From assembly GCA_007922305.1 (NCBI GenBank), contig ML677385.1, positions 6,164,336 through 6,228,335 of the forward strand: DNA of 64,000 bases, read 5' to 3'. The first letter of the stretch is position 1. Each line of letters opens with the position of its first letter. This document shows positions 32,913-44,161 of this stretch, in pieces. The DNA comes from Dermatemys mawii. Its lineage: Eukaryota; Chordata; Testudines; Dermatemydidae. A program made the translations under genes and the position numbers. The notes under the pieces were generated by a model, which worked only from the letters and a program-made list of their open reading frames with translations, was not told the origin of the DNA and ran no database searches.

Positions 32913-34122
32913 CTGTAAATAAAGCTTTAGTGAGCTGTCCTGCAAAGAGGTTGTGAGGCAATTAAAATCTAGGCCCCCAAACCTAGAGGCAGGCTATCAC
33001 TCCAGCCTATCCAATAGAATGGCAGCCCCTGCCCTCTCCCGGCCACCCCCACAGTAGGCCCAGATACCTTGCTTCTGGGTCTGTGTTAGTTGCATCAGGG
33101 GCCCCATCTTTAGTTTGCTTCAGTATTCTTGCTAAGCCCCGCCCCTCCAGTATACAGGGGGGTTCCTTTATGCGCTGCAACTTTAAATACAAAACACAAG
33201 AAATTAGATTTGTGGTGTCAGTGGTGCCAGCAAATTTAGGGCTCATGTGTCACTGCCCAATGTTTTAATCTGTCTGCAGAGAGAAGGCTAGGCCCCAGCA
33301 ACACCACAACATTTAGCTGTGTTGCTGTAACCAGGTCCCTTGACTTGGCTGTGCCTGGAGTGTACTGCGCCAGGGTATTGCAAGAGATCTCAGACTAGCA
33401 CATGGCCTGTAGCCAGGCATGCAGGGTCAGATTTGGCAGCTCAGCAGGTGAAGCCCCATTGGCACAGTCCTTGCTTATGTCAGTGGTGTTCATGGCTGGT
33501 ATTAGAACACCACAGGATGAATGGGGATGGAATGCGTCAGCTTGGATTTGAATTTTCTTATTTTTACTGTCATGTGTCACAGCTTTAAAATGATCTGAAT
33601 GTAATTTTTTGGGGGCGGGGTAATGGCATCACATGAGCAGGTATCTTATCTTTTAAAGAGTTCACCGAGTAGGTTAATTTACTTTAATCAAACAAAGCTA
33701 TAATCACGGGCCCTAATTCTCAGAGATACTTTTGTACAGGTGGGTGTTTCTGGAGCTCTTGCTGAAGTCAGATGGCTTGCTCTCCTCACACTGCATTTTG
33801 CCCAGAACCTGGCTGCGTTTCTCTGGGCAGCTAGCAGCACGCTTGATGCAGGACTTCTTGTTAGTGCAGGCCATAGCTAACACACAGTAGAGTTCAATAT
33901 GTCCCGTTGTGAGGTCTGTGTGGAAATCAAGGGTTAAATGCCAAACAGCTGTATTTGAACCAGGAGGTTGTTTCCAGTTCCTAGGAATTGAGTTGGAAGA
34001 CTGGAGATGGAAGGACTAGGACACACAGGCCTCGGGGCATTTGTGGGATAGCTTTGACAGATTCTCCAGATGTGAGCCTGGTGATTTGGCATTCAGCTAC
34101 ATCCACACTGTGAAATGAGAGA
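32913..34122. other. Intergenic, no gene recognised
   Basis: No named element or coding motif seen. Confidence 0.4.
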
Positions 34123-34130
34123 GTTTAGAT

Positions 34131-34422
34131 CAGCAGTTCTCAAACTATTCAGACCTGCGACCCTTTTTTGCTTTCTCTTTCGGCATGGCAGACCCTTGTA
34201 TGTCCGCCGAAAAGCCGCTGAATTGAATACTTCCGCATTCGGCTGCTATTTTCGGCGGACATGCTGAGCGCTCCCGAAATAGCGCGGCATGTCCACCGAA
34301 GAGCCGCCAAAGCCGGAAGTAATCTGTTAGACGGCTTTTTGGTGGCACAAGAGGCTCACGACCCCTCGGGAGACGGCCAGCGACCCCCCGAGGGATCACG
34401 ACCTCCGGTTTGAGAACCACCG
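34131..34422. mobile_element. Non-autonomous hAT element, 292 bp
   Basis: cagcagttctcaaac at the left and gtttgagaaccaccg at the right. The TSD gtttagat (34123-34130) versus gtttacat (34423-34430) matches at 7 of 8. An internal 'ttcggcggacatgc' inverted pair lies around 34200-34290. Confidence 0.88.
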
Positions 34423-34565
34423 GTTTACATCTATGTCATGGCATCAGATCCAGACCCCTGGATGAGTCCGCAGATCTGAGTCCTGAAAGACTTCTGATGG
34501 TAGGGGCATTTGGGCTTAAACCTGAGTCTGATCCTGGGTTTACTATGTCCTAGACATGTCCTAGA

Positions 34566-34826
34566 GGGCTTGTCTACACTGGTACTTTACAGCACTGCAC
34601 CTTTCTCGCTGAGGGGTGTGAAAAAACACCCCCGTGAGCACAGCAAGTTTCAGCGCTGTAAAGTCCCAGTGTAGACAGTGCACCAGTGCTGGGAGCTACG
34701 CTCCTCATGGAGGTATTTTCTTTAGAGTGCTGGGAGAGCTCTCTCCAAGTGCTGTGCCGCGACCACACAAGACATGTTAAAGCGCTGCCACAGCAGTGCT
34801 TTGACATAGCCAGTGTAGACTAGCCC
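34566..34826. mobile_element. 'tctacac'-type MITE, 261 bp
   Basis: gggcttgtctacact and, reversed, gggctagtctacact form 15-bp inverted ends with one mismatch. Internal 'tttacagc.ctg' words repeat in both orientations. No TSD is apparent. Confidence 0.8.
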
Positions 34827-34910
34827 ATTGTGCAGGCTATCTGCGCTTGGCACAGGACCTGGGGGATGGAGGCTGGATGTACATAAGTGGCTTTATGCCA
34901 CCCTTGCAGT

Positions 34911-34946
34911 GCCGCCGCCTCCGCCTCCTCCTCCTCCTCCTCCTCA
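34911..34946. repeat. (CTC)n trinucleotide repeat
   Basis: Eight or more CTC units after a gccgccgcctcc start. Confidence 0.9.
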
Positions 34947-35040
34947 CCACTCCTATAATCGCATTGGTCGTTGGGGCACCCTCACTGATGACCAATCAAC
35001 CAATTGTCTCCATCCCTGACGATTGTTCTTGTTCAACCAA

Positions 35041-35790
35041 TTATCTCCATCCCTGTTCTTGAGTCTCCGCAAAGTCCATTCCTGTCCACTCTTTTATGTT
35101 GTCAATCCACCTCTTCTTCTGTCTACCTCTTCTTCTGTTCCCCTGTACTGTCCCTTGGAGGATGATCTTGGATAGGCCAGATGATCTTGTTACATGACTG
35201 TACCACTTCAGCTTGCACTTCTTCAAGGTCACCAGGAGGTCTTCATATGACCCAGCACATTGGATGATGATGTTGCCAACCTCTTCATTAGTGACATGAT
35301 CGAAGAAGGAGATGCCCAGGATTGTACAGAAATATCTCTATTACCTGTATTTTCTGTTCAAGTTCTGCCGTAAGGGTCCATGTCTCTCACACATACATAG
35401 AAATGGAGATGACCAGTGTGTGCAGCAGTTTTAGTTTGGATTCCATGGAGGTGTTCTTATTCCTCCAAACTGGCTTTAGCTTTGCCACTGCTGCTGCTGC
35501 TGTTTGCGCAGTTCTTGCCCGAATTTCTGCCTTGGATCCTTCATCAGTCATGATTGCTCCCAAATACTTGAACTGTTTCACTGTCTCCAGCTCTTGTCCA
35601 CTGACAGTGATATGTGAGCTGCTCCCATCATATTTGTTTGTCATCAGGTTGGTTTTCTCTGCACTGATTTCCATGCCATATTTTGAGGAGGTTTCGTCCA
35701 ATCGTTTCACAAGGTTGGCAAGTTCATCTTCACTGCCTCCAGGACTTCAGTGTCATCAATGCCAGACCATAGTAACCTAGGGATAAATAA
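35041..35790 (-). pseudogene. Non-CR1 LINE reverse transcriptase tail (RTE-like)
   Basis: The minus strand encodes the C-terminal part of a LINE ORF2 protein. From 35710 to 35387 it is open for 107 residues: ISAEKTNLMT, then VSGQELETVKQFKYLGAIMT (the conserved FKYLG block after the RT palm), EIRARTAQTAAAAVAKLKPVW and SKLKLLHTLVISISMYV. After a short broken stretch, 35232-35041 carries KKCKLKWYSHVTRSSGLSK, QGTVQGNRRRGRQKKRW and DNIKEWTGMDF, the RGRQ..RW..NI.EWTG block typical of the end of RTE/Jockey-like LINE proteins. The enzyme would copy LINE RNA at nicked DNA. The endonuclease and RT core domains are missing, and there are stops and a frameshift between 35387 and 35232. It differs clearly from the CR1 copies in this window. 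Clade assignment is tentative. Confidence 0.75.
35489..35503. repeat. (CTG)n within the LINE remnant
   Basis: Five CTG units; on the coding minus strand they give the Ala run of TAQTAAAAVAK. Confidence 0.7.
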
Positions 35791-36627
35791 AATCCTGGAA
35801 ACCGTAGTCACACAAGTTGTCCCCCTGAAATCTCTACTTGCGGCCTGCAAGAGCAGACATGTAGTTACATTCAATTGATATCATTTTATCATTCAGTGTT
35901 TTTTAAAAATCACTCATTTCTTAAGGCATATTTTCCAGTATTTATGCTTGAAGTGGAGGCTAAAGATCCAAAAACTGTGGACATGGAATTTTCACAATCC
36001 CTCTCATCAGTTTGGTTAATTGCTCATTTCATCTATTAGCTGGATTTTAGCTTTCCTATGGATCATTTGGCTCTTGAAATTCCATAAGTACTGAAAGTCA
36101 GCAAATTTTGGAAAGTGTTCTCTTGAGGAAAGCCCTGGAACTCTTACAACAGGAGTAATTTTCATTTGTGCAGGTTTAGTGCTCTCACAGAATAGATAAG
36201 CATTAACTATCCCCGCAACTACACCAAAATGCAATAGTTTTGTAGCCCACCATGTGCTATAATGAAGGCTCAGCATTTTACCTTGCCGGCTAATGTCTTT
36301 GTGAACAGACAGTATATACCACTAGATGAAATGCATCAAGACTAGTTCTGGCTGACGGCTTTAGTACATGTAATGCCAAGCAAGTGATTTTTTGCATTTA
36401 GATGCCAATAAGATCTTGAGCGAGAAAGGTACATTTTTGATTAACCCTCTGGCCACTGGGTGCCACTATCGATTTGTTAGGTTAACAGAACAGCCTTACC
36501 AGTGTGGACCGGGAGAGAGGTAGAGCGCTCTTGGTGGCTTTATTGAGCTCTAACTCACAAGTATAGCCAAGCCCTAACTCTCTGAGCTGTCTCTCCTGGG
36601 TTATTCCACAGCTGCCCCAAAGGTAAC
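35791..36627. other. Intergenic, no gene recognised
   Basis: AT-rich; no named element seen. Confidence 0.4.
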
Positions 36628-37281
36628 TGTAGTGGGGCGGCTGCCCCACTCCAGGAGAAGGGCTTAAAACAGCCCTGCAAAGGGCTGTGGCTGGGAGCAA
36701 GCAAGCTCCCAGGCTGAGTGGGCAGAGCAGACACAGCTGTGGCTGCATCAATTAGGGCCCAGCTGGCCCTGATAAAAGGGCCTAGAGTTTGGTGGAGGGA
36801 CAGTCTCCTCTAGCTGTAGAGGCAGACAGGCTTGACAAGTACCTAGAGGGAAGCAGGGCTGGGGCAGCTCCAGCCTAGAAATCCCCAGCCTGTGGGGCCT
36901 AGGAGATGGTCCAACAAGGAGTACTGGGGCTGCAGGGGGCAGCCCGTGGGTAGTAGTGGAGGCAGCCGGCCAACCCCCCTCCCGGTGATGAATGGCAATA
37001 ATACTGCAGTCTGCCTCAGAGAATGGGGGCAAGTGGTGACTGGCAGTTGCCTAGACTGAGGCAAGGTGGGGGTTCCCCAGGGAGGGGAGACACAGAGTGA
37101 GACTGTGGGGGTATTGCAGTGGTGCAGCACCCCAGGGAAGAGGGCACCGGAGTTCAGGGAGGGACACAGGGCCGGTGCAAGCGGGACTACAGCTGGCAGA
37201 GGGTGCTCCAGATGCTGGAAGAGCTAATTCCCAGACAGAACAGAGGGAGGTGCTGTGGGGGTGAGTTGCTGCCCTGCTGCA
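36628..37281 (+). mobile_element. Solo LTR, 654 bp, perfect 5-bp TSD
   Basis: Begins tgtagtggggcggctgcccc and ends 'gccctgctgca' (TG..CA). The flanks are identical 5-mers, gtaac, at 36623-36627 and 37282-37286. A TATA-like gataaaagg lies at 36770-36778 and fits plus orientation. No viral coding sequence is present, so this is a recombination-derived solo LTR. Confidence 0.85.
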
Positions 37282-37878
37282 GTAACCTTTCCAAAATTAG
37301 TTTTTAATCTTTCCTGCTAAACCCTTACAACCCACTCCTCCCTTCTCCATCATCCCTATCAACACCACCATCCTTCTCATCTCCCAGACTCCCAAGTCTC
37401 TGTCATGTCTGACTGTTTTCTTTCCCTCTCAACCAAAACCATCCAGTCTGACTTACATCCAGTCTCCCTTCCTTGCACTCTTCCCACTACTCAAGCTTGT
37501 TGACACCTGCTCATTTCTCACCTTGATTACAGTAATCTCCTTCCTGCTTCTCACCTCTCCCTTCTTTCTTTTTTCCTTTCCTACTGCTGCAGTCACATGT
37601 CTGGAAAGCCCCATGTGACTTTACAGCACTAGCTAAGTGAATTTATGATACGGTGGTTACAATGATTGGAGGATAACTAGTCTGGAGAAAAGGACGGCTT
37701 GTATCCTGATGCTGACGAATGTGTAAATACCGTTTCCAGTCTCGCAATTGCTGTACTCACATTGTTGCAGCTCATTCACCCAACATGAATGAAAAGAGAA
37801 CCAATCTATTTGGCAGAGCAGAGGAGGGGTGGGCGGATGCCATCAGGGAGCCAGTTATGTGTCTCTGATGATCTAACC
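37282..37878. other. Intergenic, pyrimidine-rich start
   Basis: 37310-37580 is C/T-rich with no coding motif. Confidence 0.4.
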
Positions 37879-38275
37879 CAGGGTGGGCAAACTTTTTGGC
37901 CCAAGGGCCACATCTTGGTATGAAAATTGTATGGTGGGCCATGAATGCTTGTGAAATTGGGATTGGGGTGCAGGAGGGGCCTCTAGCTGGGGATGTGGTC
38001 TCTGGTGTGGGGACAGAAATGAGGATTTCAGGGTGCAGCGGGGGGCTGAGGTAGGGGGTTGGGGTGAGTGGGGGCAGGGGGAGGAAAAGGCTCTGGCTGG
38101 AGGTGAGGGCTCTGGGGTGAGGCTGGGGATGAGGATTTAGGATGTAAGAGGGTGCTCCAGGCTGGGACCAAGGGGTTCAGAGGGCAGGAGGGGAATCAGG
38201 GCTGGGGCCGGTAGGTGGGGCATGGGGAGGTGAGGGCTCTGGCTGGGGGCTCAGGCTCTGAGGTGGGCCAGAAAT
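37879..38275. mobile_element. hAT-type element, left part
   Basis: Left terminus cagggtgggcaaacttt, then 'ggcccaagggccacat' and a G-rich interior like that at 30627-30978. The right terminus was not found, so the copy is truncated. Confidence 0.65.
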
Positions 38276-39290
38276 GTGATTGTGAGATTGGATCTTGATG
38301 TATAAATTAGTGTTTCATTTTGAAAACGGGTTCACTGAAATAGTTCTGTTGGCTTTCAGTGGAGTTGCTCGGCTTAGTAAAGGTTTGTAACACAGTACAA
38401 CAGGTAATATTTTTCCTTTGCCCAAATCAATGTAACACATTCCATTTTCTAAAGGATATAGGACTACATTTGTAATTAACATGCATTTTCTCCTTCATGC
38501 CTTTTTAAAAAATGCTTCTCACCTGAAAAGATGAAGCTCAGAGGAGCAGTTAGATCAGGCTTTCTTTGCAGGAAATAACCCTTTCATTAAGTAAATATAC
38601 CTTTGGCGGATGACCCTTCTCAAAATCTGGAACTTCTTTGCTCTCATTAGACCACCGTAGAAACTGCAGCTATTAGCAGTTTGTTTGTGTTTCTGGATTA
38701 CTGTGTTCTAGGCAAGAAAAATTGCTCCTGACATCATTTAACTCCCAGGGGGAGACAACAGGACAGGAAGGAATTGATCTGCTGCTGCTATTCTGCCCTA
38801 TGCTGCTGGACCAAACATTGGCATTGATGGGGATTCCTCTCTAGGGGAGCCTGCAATGGCATTCACAAGCTAGCCAATCCTTGGAATCTTGCCCCCAAAA
38901 GGGGAAATATTGGGAGATCAAAAGGATAGACATTCCAGGAAGCATATGTAATTGGCTGCTATGTTTTGTGCTTTCAATTGCTGGTTTGGGAGGGATGTCC
39001 TGTTTTCACTATTACTCTATAGTCCCATCCATGACAGCAAAGCAAAAAAGCATTCACAAATATTCTTGCCAACCAAACTCTCCATTGGTTTTGCTGCTAT
39101 TTGCAACCCCTTTTATGCTCTTGTTTATGAACATTTGGGTGCATGAGGTTTTTAGCCACCAGAACATTTGTGGAAAGAAAGTGCAGTGGTGTGAATAAGT
39201 GTTTATGAGGGTATTTGCACCAATGTTGGAACACTTTTTATTGTGAGCACAACAGAGTCAATGAACAATTCAGAATGTTTGTGAACAGCA
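38276..39290. other. Intergenic, no gene recognised
   Basis: Two overlapping short frames at 38881-39198 show no family motif. Confidence 0.4.
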
Positions 39291-39299
39291 TGCATGTTG

Positions 39300-40140
39300 T
39301 ACTTAAAGTACTGCACAGGATCTCTTCAGGGGAATAAAGCAAAACACCACATTTATTAGTAATACATGCAATAATCAATACTATCATGTGCATATGATAT
39401 AACTAACACACACACTCTGTCTTGCTGTTGTTACCAACTTGTTGCTCCCCTTAACTGCACTGGCCAGGTGAGTTAGATAGGGGAGGGATGGAGCTGGGCT
39501 TCTGCCGAGCCGGAGCGATGCTCTGATGTTGACAATATGAGACCTGGGGTCCTCTGCAAGGCACCTCACTTTTATAGGAGCTTCTCTCCTATGCAAATCA
39601 GTCCCAGATTCAAACTCTGGGTCTGTGTCCGTTGGTCCTTTGTGCTGCTTCTCTGTGGGTGTTGTCCCAATGCTGCAGAGAGGGTGTTCCCAAAAGAAGG
39701 TGCTGGATGCTAACCCCCAAGGCCCTCAGTATGTCTGCTCTTCTTTAGTCAGCCCACTTGACAAGTTTCATTGTCCTTGCCTCTGGCTCCTATTCCCTCT
39801 CCAATCCTTGCAGTTGTCTATTCACACCTTGTTCATTCAACAGGGCAACTGATTACAAAGTGGGGGGAAGATCTTATTCTATTCCTAGCAAAAAGACACT
39901 TTTCTTCTAACTTAATTATCCTACCTTAGAGACTATAACGTATTACTAACGTTCAACACAGTTTCTAAAACAAAGTTATATGAAAAGTTAACACAAGTCA
40001 GATAAAAGTTACACAAAAATGCAGAGATTTATCTATATGCAAACAGCAAAGGGAGCTCTGTCAGCCCTGGACATTGATCACCTACATTACATGGTATGAC
40101 CTATCATATGGCATGAATAACAAACAGTAAATACCTTTAG
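39300..40140 (-). mobile_element. Possible LTR-like sequence
   Basis: The minus strand has an octamer atttgcat followed by 'cctataaaag' (about 39590-39570), a promoter-like arrangement as in LTRs, with AT-rich flanks. Boundaries and TSD were not found. It may instead be ordinary intergenic DNA. Confidence 0.3.
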
Positions 40141-42025
40141 TGACTAGCTTGCTGGTGAACAATTGGCTAGGAAGAGTTCGTACGCACTACTTTTCAAACA
40201 ACTGTAAATAAAGAACAAACCTGTACAAAACTAACTGTGCATAATTTGTGAACAGAAAAAAAGCACTACATTTATAGGAAAAACTATTTGCAATGAGTAG
40301 TGAGAAACTAATGCAAGGATTCAAAGGCAAAGCACTGACTTCTGTGGGAGCAAGCCTGGGCCTAGCACTGGTAGATTTTTCACTTTGAGAAGCTGACAGC
40401 TCCCTTCTCCAGAACCTTCAGAACCCCAGATATGCCACGTACAGGGCAAGCACATGCTTGGGGCCCTGCATTCTTGCAGGTCTCACCATTCTGCCCTGAC
40501 TTGGACAATGTGCAGGCTGGCCTGAATGCTTCCTGTGGCAGGAGAGCGGAGGAGGAGGAGGACTGCATTGCCCAGCTCTGATTCCCCTTGCCCTCTAGCA
40601 GTGCAGGGAACCACAATTAGTACAGAATGCTGGGCCCTGGATACAAGAATTATTCCATTCCCCTGAGAGAACAAAAATGAAGGAACTGCTCAGGCAGTAT
40701 TCAGATTAGAAGTGGGGAGACTGGAGGGGTGCTATACCTGTGATGATTATTTCCTGCCTCTGAATTTGCTGATACAATCCCTGCTGGGGATGACTTAGCT
40801 CTAGCTCATAAAAATACTTCACAAGGGTGATTTTTACCTTTAAAATGCACCAAGTGGCATTTTTAATGGGGGGGAGGGGAGAGTTTTGAATATCCCCAGT
40901 TGCAAAAGCTTCACACCTCCCTTCCAAATGACTCTACTTTAACACAACTCCCAGGAATAACACATGGTCACCATTAAAGCCTGGGAAACTGTGTGTAAAT
41001 GAATATTTGTATCTTTTTAAAGGGGAAAAGAAATGGAGAATGTGACATAAAAACAATTGTGTGATATTTAATCTTTTATCTTTGTCAAGTGGTGACGGGG
41101 TGGGCGGGGGGGAGCTGGCTATTTTCATGTGGGTTGGGAATCGCAAGAAGCACACCATGAATTTGTTTTAAAATTCCTTCTAACCCAGGGAAGCAGGGAG
41201 AATCCTCAGTATTTCCACAATGTTCACATCAAATAGACAGACCATGTAGCTATTACCCCATTCCTAGAAGGAGGCTTGTTATACAAATATCCAGGGTGGA
41301 CTCCTTTGAGCCTCTTGTCATGTCTTGGGTGTCTCTGCATGTACAAAGCTGCCTCCAGTGTTTCCCTGGGACCTTCTGAAAGGCTTTCGTAGGCCGTCTG
41401 TTGATCCTCCAGCTTTCTGAAGCTGCTCTCCGTACCCACAAATCACTCTGAAGATGCCACACTGACAGTCTCATTGAAGCTGGCTCTGAGGCTGCTGTGT
41501 CTCTCTGTACATTTTAAACTCTGATGTTGGATGAAACTGTGCCTCCCTATCAATGAGATCACTTGTCTTCTGTTGTTTCAACCATAGGGCAGCAACAAGT
41601 AGAAGTCATTCTATCCAGACATGCTCTTTTATATTGATACTCCAGGTTTTGATACTCTTTCTGGGCTGCAGTCAGGGGTGTTGCATTATTAAACCAAAGG
41701 CTGAGCATACTTGTGGAGATGATGCAGATGCAATCATTACATTTTTTCTTTCTTTCTTTGCTTGCAGACTCACTCAGCCTTCACAATCAGGCTACAGGTA
41801 ATATGTGGGTAAGTTTAGGTTGGTGCTCCTATGTATTCTGTTCCAATGAGGGTACACTATGGACTCTGAGATCAGCCTCCTTAGATTAGTTTGTTACAGG
41901 GCATTGTGGAATAATAAGCAATACTCCTAAGCATTTAATTCAACTCTTCTGAGAGTCAGAAATCCCACTGCTACTAATTGATGAAGATGCAGAAGGGAGC
42001 GGCTCCAAACTCCAGGAGTACTGGG
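40141..42025. other. Intergenic, with one exon-like pair of splice signals
   Basis: No gene recognised. See 41768-41808. Confidence 0.4.
41768..41808 (+). other. Exon-like 41-bp segment between strong splice signals
   Basis: A 25-nt pyrimidine tract (cattttttctttctttcttt, then gcttgcag) ends at 41767. A consensus donor GTAAGT begins at 41809. The 41 bp between are open in at least one frame. No neighbouring exon was identified, so this may be chance. Confidence 0.2.
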
Positions 42026-42405
42026 GCTGGGATCCACAAAAGGACTTAGGCACCAAGTCTGGGGCTTAGGCACCTATGTCCCAGTTGTGGCTACACTGCG
42101 ATCCACAAAACTCCTGCTGAATGCCGCAGGCGCCTAAACTCACTTGATGTCTAAGTTTTCAGGGTAAAATTTTTCCTAGGCACCTGTGTTTCCGCCTCTG
42201 AACATGCACTATGCTGCCTCACTCTAGGCATCCAGATGCTTATTTCCCACCTAAGCCCTACAGCAATCCAAACCAGGGGAAGACAGGCATTTGGCCACCT
42301 AAGTCACGGGTGGGGCCCAATCTAGCAGGGGCACTCAGAGGGCCTGCTAGATTGGTCCCCTTCAGAATCTGGCTGGAGGAGGTGATGGTGCCCCCCTTAA
42401 CTTTT

Positions 42406-42460
42406 AGCCCAGTGGTTAGAGCACTCACCTGGGATGTGAGATACCAAGGTTCAGATCCTC
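42406..42460 (+). repeat. tRNA-like SINE head
   Basis: tagcccagtggttagagcac (box A-like) followed 20 bp later by ggttcagatcc at 42448-42458 (box B-like, one change from GGTTCGANTCC). Related pieces occur at 49870-49925 and reversed at 50100-50155. Confidence 0.6.
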
Positions 42461-42534
42461 TTTTCCCCAGTGGGAAGTAAGGATTGGGGTCTCCCACTGT
42501 TCTGGACTGCACACCTGACACCAGCCATATGGAA

Positions 42535-43050
42535 CAAATGACTTTAAAGGTGCGTTTTGTAAAAATAACAGAACCTAGTGAAAATGTGGCTGTCAAAGAG
42601 CATTTTCTAGAATTTATTGATGATATTACAGGAGCTGATATGACAAATGTGCTGCTTAAAAAGCTGGAAGATATGGGAATTGTGATAGCTGACGTGAGAG
42701 GTCAGGGCTACGATAATGGTGCCAACATGAGAGGAAAAAACAGAGGAGTGCAGACATGCATCTGAGAGTTAAACCCTCGAGTGTTTTTTGTCGCATGCAG
42801 TTCTCATCCAGTGAACTTGGCAGTCAGTGATGTAGCATCAGCTTCTAGTGAGGCTGCTGAATTTTTTAATATAATTCAAAAAATCTGTGTATTTTTCTCT
42901 ACATCAACTCATCAATGGCAAATTTTGAAACAACATCTGGGAACATCCTCTCTGACACTGAAACCACTGAGTGCCACATAATGGACAAGTCGAGTGGAGG
43001 TGATAAAGCCTATCAAACACCAAATTGGAAAGATAGAGGAAGCCATTCCC
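42535..43050 (+). pseudogene. hAT transposase relic (ZMYM1/DUF4371-like)
   Basis: One frame carries the middle of a hAT-type transposase related to the domesticated ZMYM1-like proteins. Visible in order are LKVRFVKI, EHFLEFIDDITGADM with the conserved GxxLTDVLLKKL-like helix (MTNVLLKKLEDMG), GQGYDNGANMRGK (the DxxxxN-type catalytic-core stretch), CSSHPVNLAVSD (the CxxH block) and FSTSTHQWQILKQHL. The frame is interrupted by in-frame stops at 42763 and 42979 but keeps the same register through both, so decay is by point mutation. The N-terminal zinc finger and the C-terminal dimerisation region with the last catalytic Glu are absent. The protein would have moved hAT elements with 8-bp target duplications. 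The element it lies in is not intact. Confidence 0.8.
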
Positions 43051-43431
43051 CCCCCAACCTAACAGCTGTTTGGAGGCACTTAGGACTTTCCTAGAGGAAG
43101 GGGGAGGATTGGGGATGTAGCACGCTAAGGGGAGGAGGCAGAGAAGAGGCGGGGCAGGGGCAGGGACTTGGGAGAAAGGTGTGGGGACTTTGGGAAGGGG
43201 TGGAATGGGGGCAGGGCGAGGGCGGTGCAGAGGTGGGGCCAGGGGCAGGGTGGGTAGAGCACCCACTGGGAACAGGGGACTATGCCACCACCTTTTCTTG
43301 CTCTGGCTGTTGTGTGTGGAACAAGGCAGGTACCTAACTCGTCCCCACAAGAAACCCCTTAGGCAGCCTCAGCCATCTGACTCGAGGCAGCAGGTGCCCC
43401 TTTTCCAACTGGTAAACAGAGCTCAAGATAG

Positions 43432-43566
43432 GGTGCTGGAACAGTTTGTATAGTGGGGGTGCTGAGAGCCATTGAACCCAACTGTAAACCCCAAATATGA
43501 CGAAAATCACTTCAAGCTGGGGTGCAGCAACATCTCCAGCACCTGTAGTTCCAGCACCTCTGGCTA
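43432..43566 (+). mobile_element. 'gtgctggaac' MITE, nested
   Basis: gggtgctggaac at the left and gttccagcacctc at the right are inverted. Internal 'gggggtgctgagagccattg' and 'aaaatcacttcaagc' match the reverse of 48102-48227. Confidence 0.8.
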
Positions 43567-44017
43567 GGTGCCTCCCTGCATTCCAGATTTAAACACCTAT
43601 CCTAGAGAGGAGCAGGGTTTAGCACAAACCCTGCTGGCTGGCATCTCCCATTACCTGGGTTAAGTGACTCTGCCTGACATGATGGCTTTGTGGAGCCGAT
43701 TCTTAAGCACCTCTCTCTCCCCTTTCATTGTATAAGAAGTCTATGTGCCTAACTCAGCTTTGTAGATCCCAGCATTGTTCCTGGATTTTCTAGGTGTCTA
43801 GAAGTTATGTGCGGTGACGCACAGCATTGCAATCTCTCTTCTTGGATCTAGGGCCTGTGTTATGCAGGAGGCAGACAACCACTTCTGGCCTTAGTGACAC
43901 CCTATGTCACTACTCTCAGGTTTGGTGCTAAACTTGAGTAAATCTCAGCGCACAACAGTGGACTCCTTCGATTGTATACCACCTGATTACATGCACTAAA
44001 CGTAATATCTTCTAATC

Positions 44018-44153
44018 CAGTGGTTCTCAACTTATTGCCCATAGGGTGCTTGTAGTCCAGTCAGCGCAGAACTATGGCCCATGTGACATCCTCAGGGGCC
44101 ATGCAGGTAGTATTGGATGCGACCCACAATGCTAAATAGGTTGAGAACCACTG
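44018..44153. mobile_element. Minimal hAT element, 136 bp, perfect 8-bp TSD
   Basis: cagtggttctcaacttatt at the left and ataggttgagaaccactg at the right. TSD ttctaatc is identical at 44010-44017 and 44154-44161. Confidence 0.93.
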
Positions 44154-44161
44154 TTCTAATC

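Larger units (their letters stand above)
42026..43773 (+). mobile_element. Decayed hAT-like transposon with nested insert
   Basis: Inverted ends gctgggatccacaaaag (42026) and, reversed, gctgggatctacaaag (43773), each followed by a 'taggcac' word. Inside are a tRNA-like head at 42406-42460, a transposase relic at 42535-43050, a G-rich stretch at 43070-43280 and a small MITE at 43432-43566. No TSD was seen. The joining of these parts into one element is inferred. Confidence 0.55.

Noticed and set aside
42406..42460. Possible functional tRNA gene
   Set aside because: Only boxes A and B are tRNA-like. The acceptor and anticodon arms do not pair, and the position within a transposon points to a SINE head.
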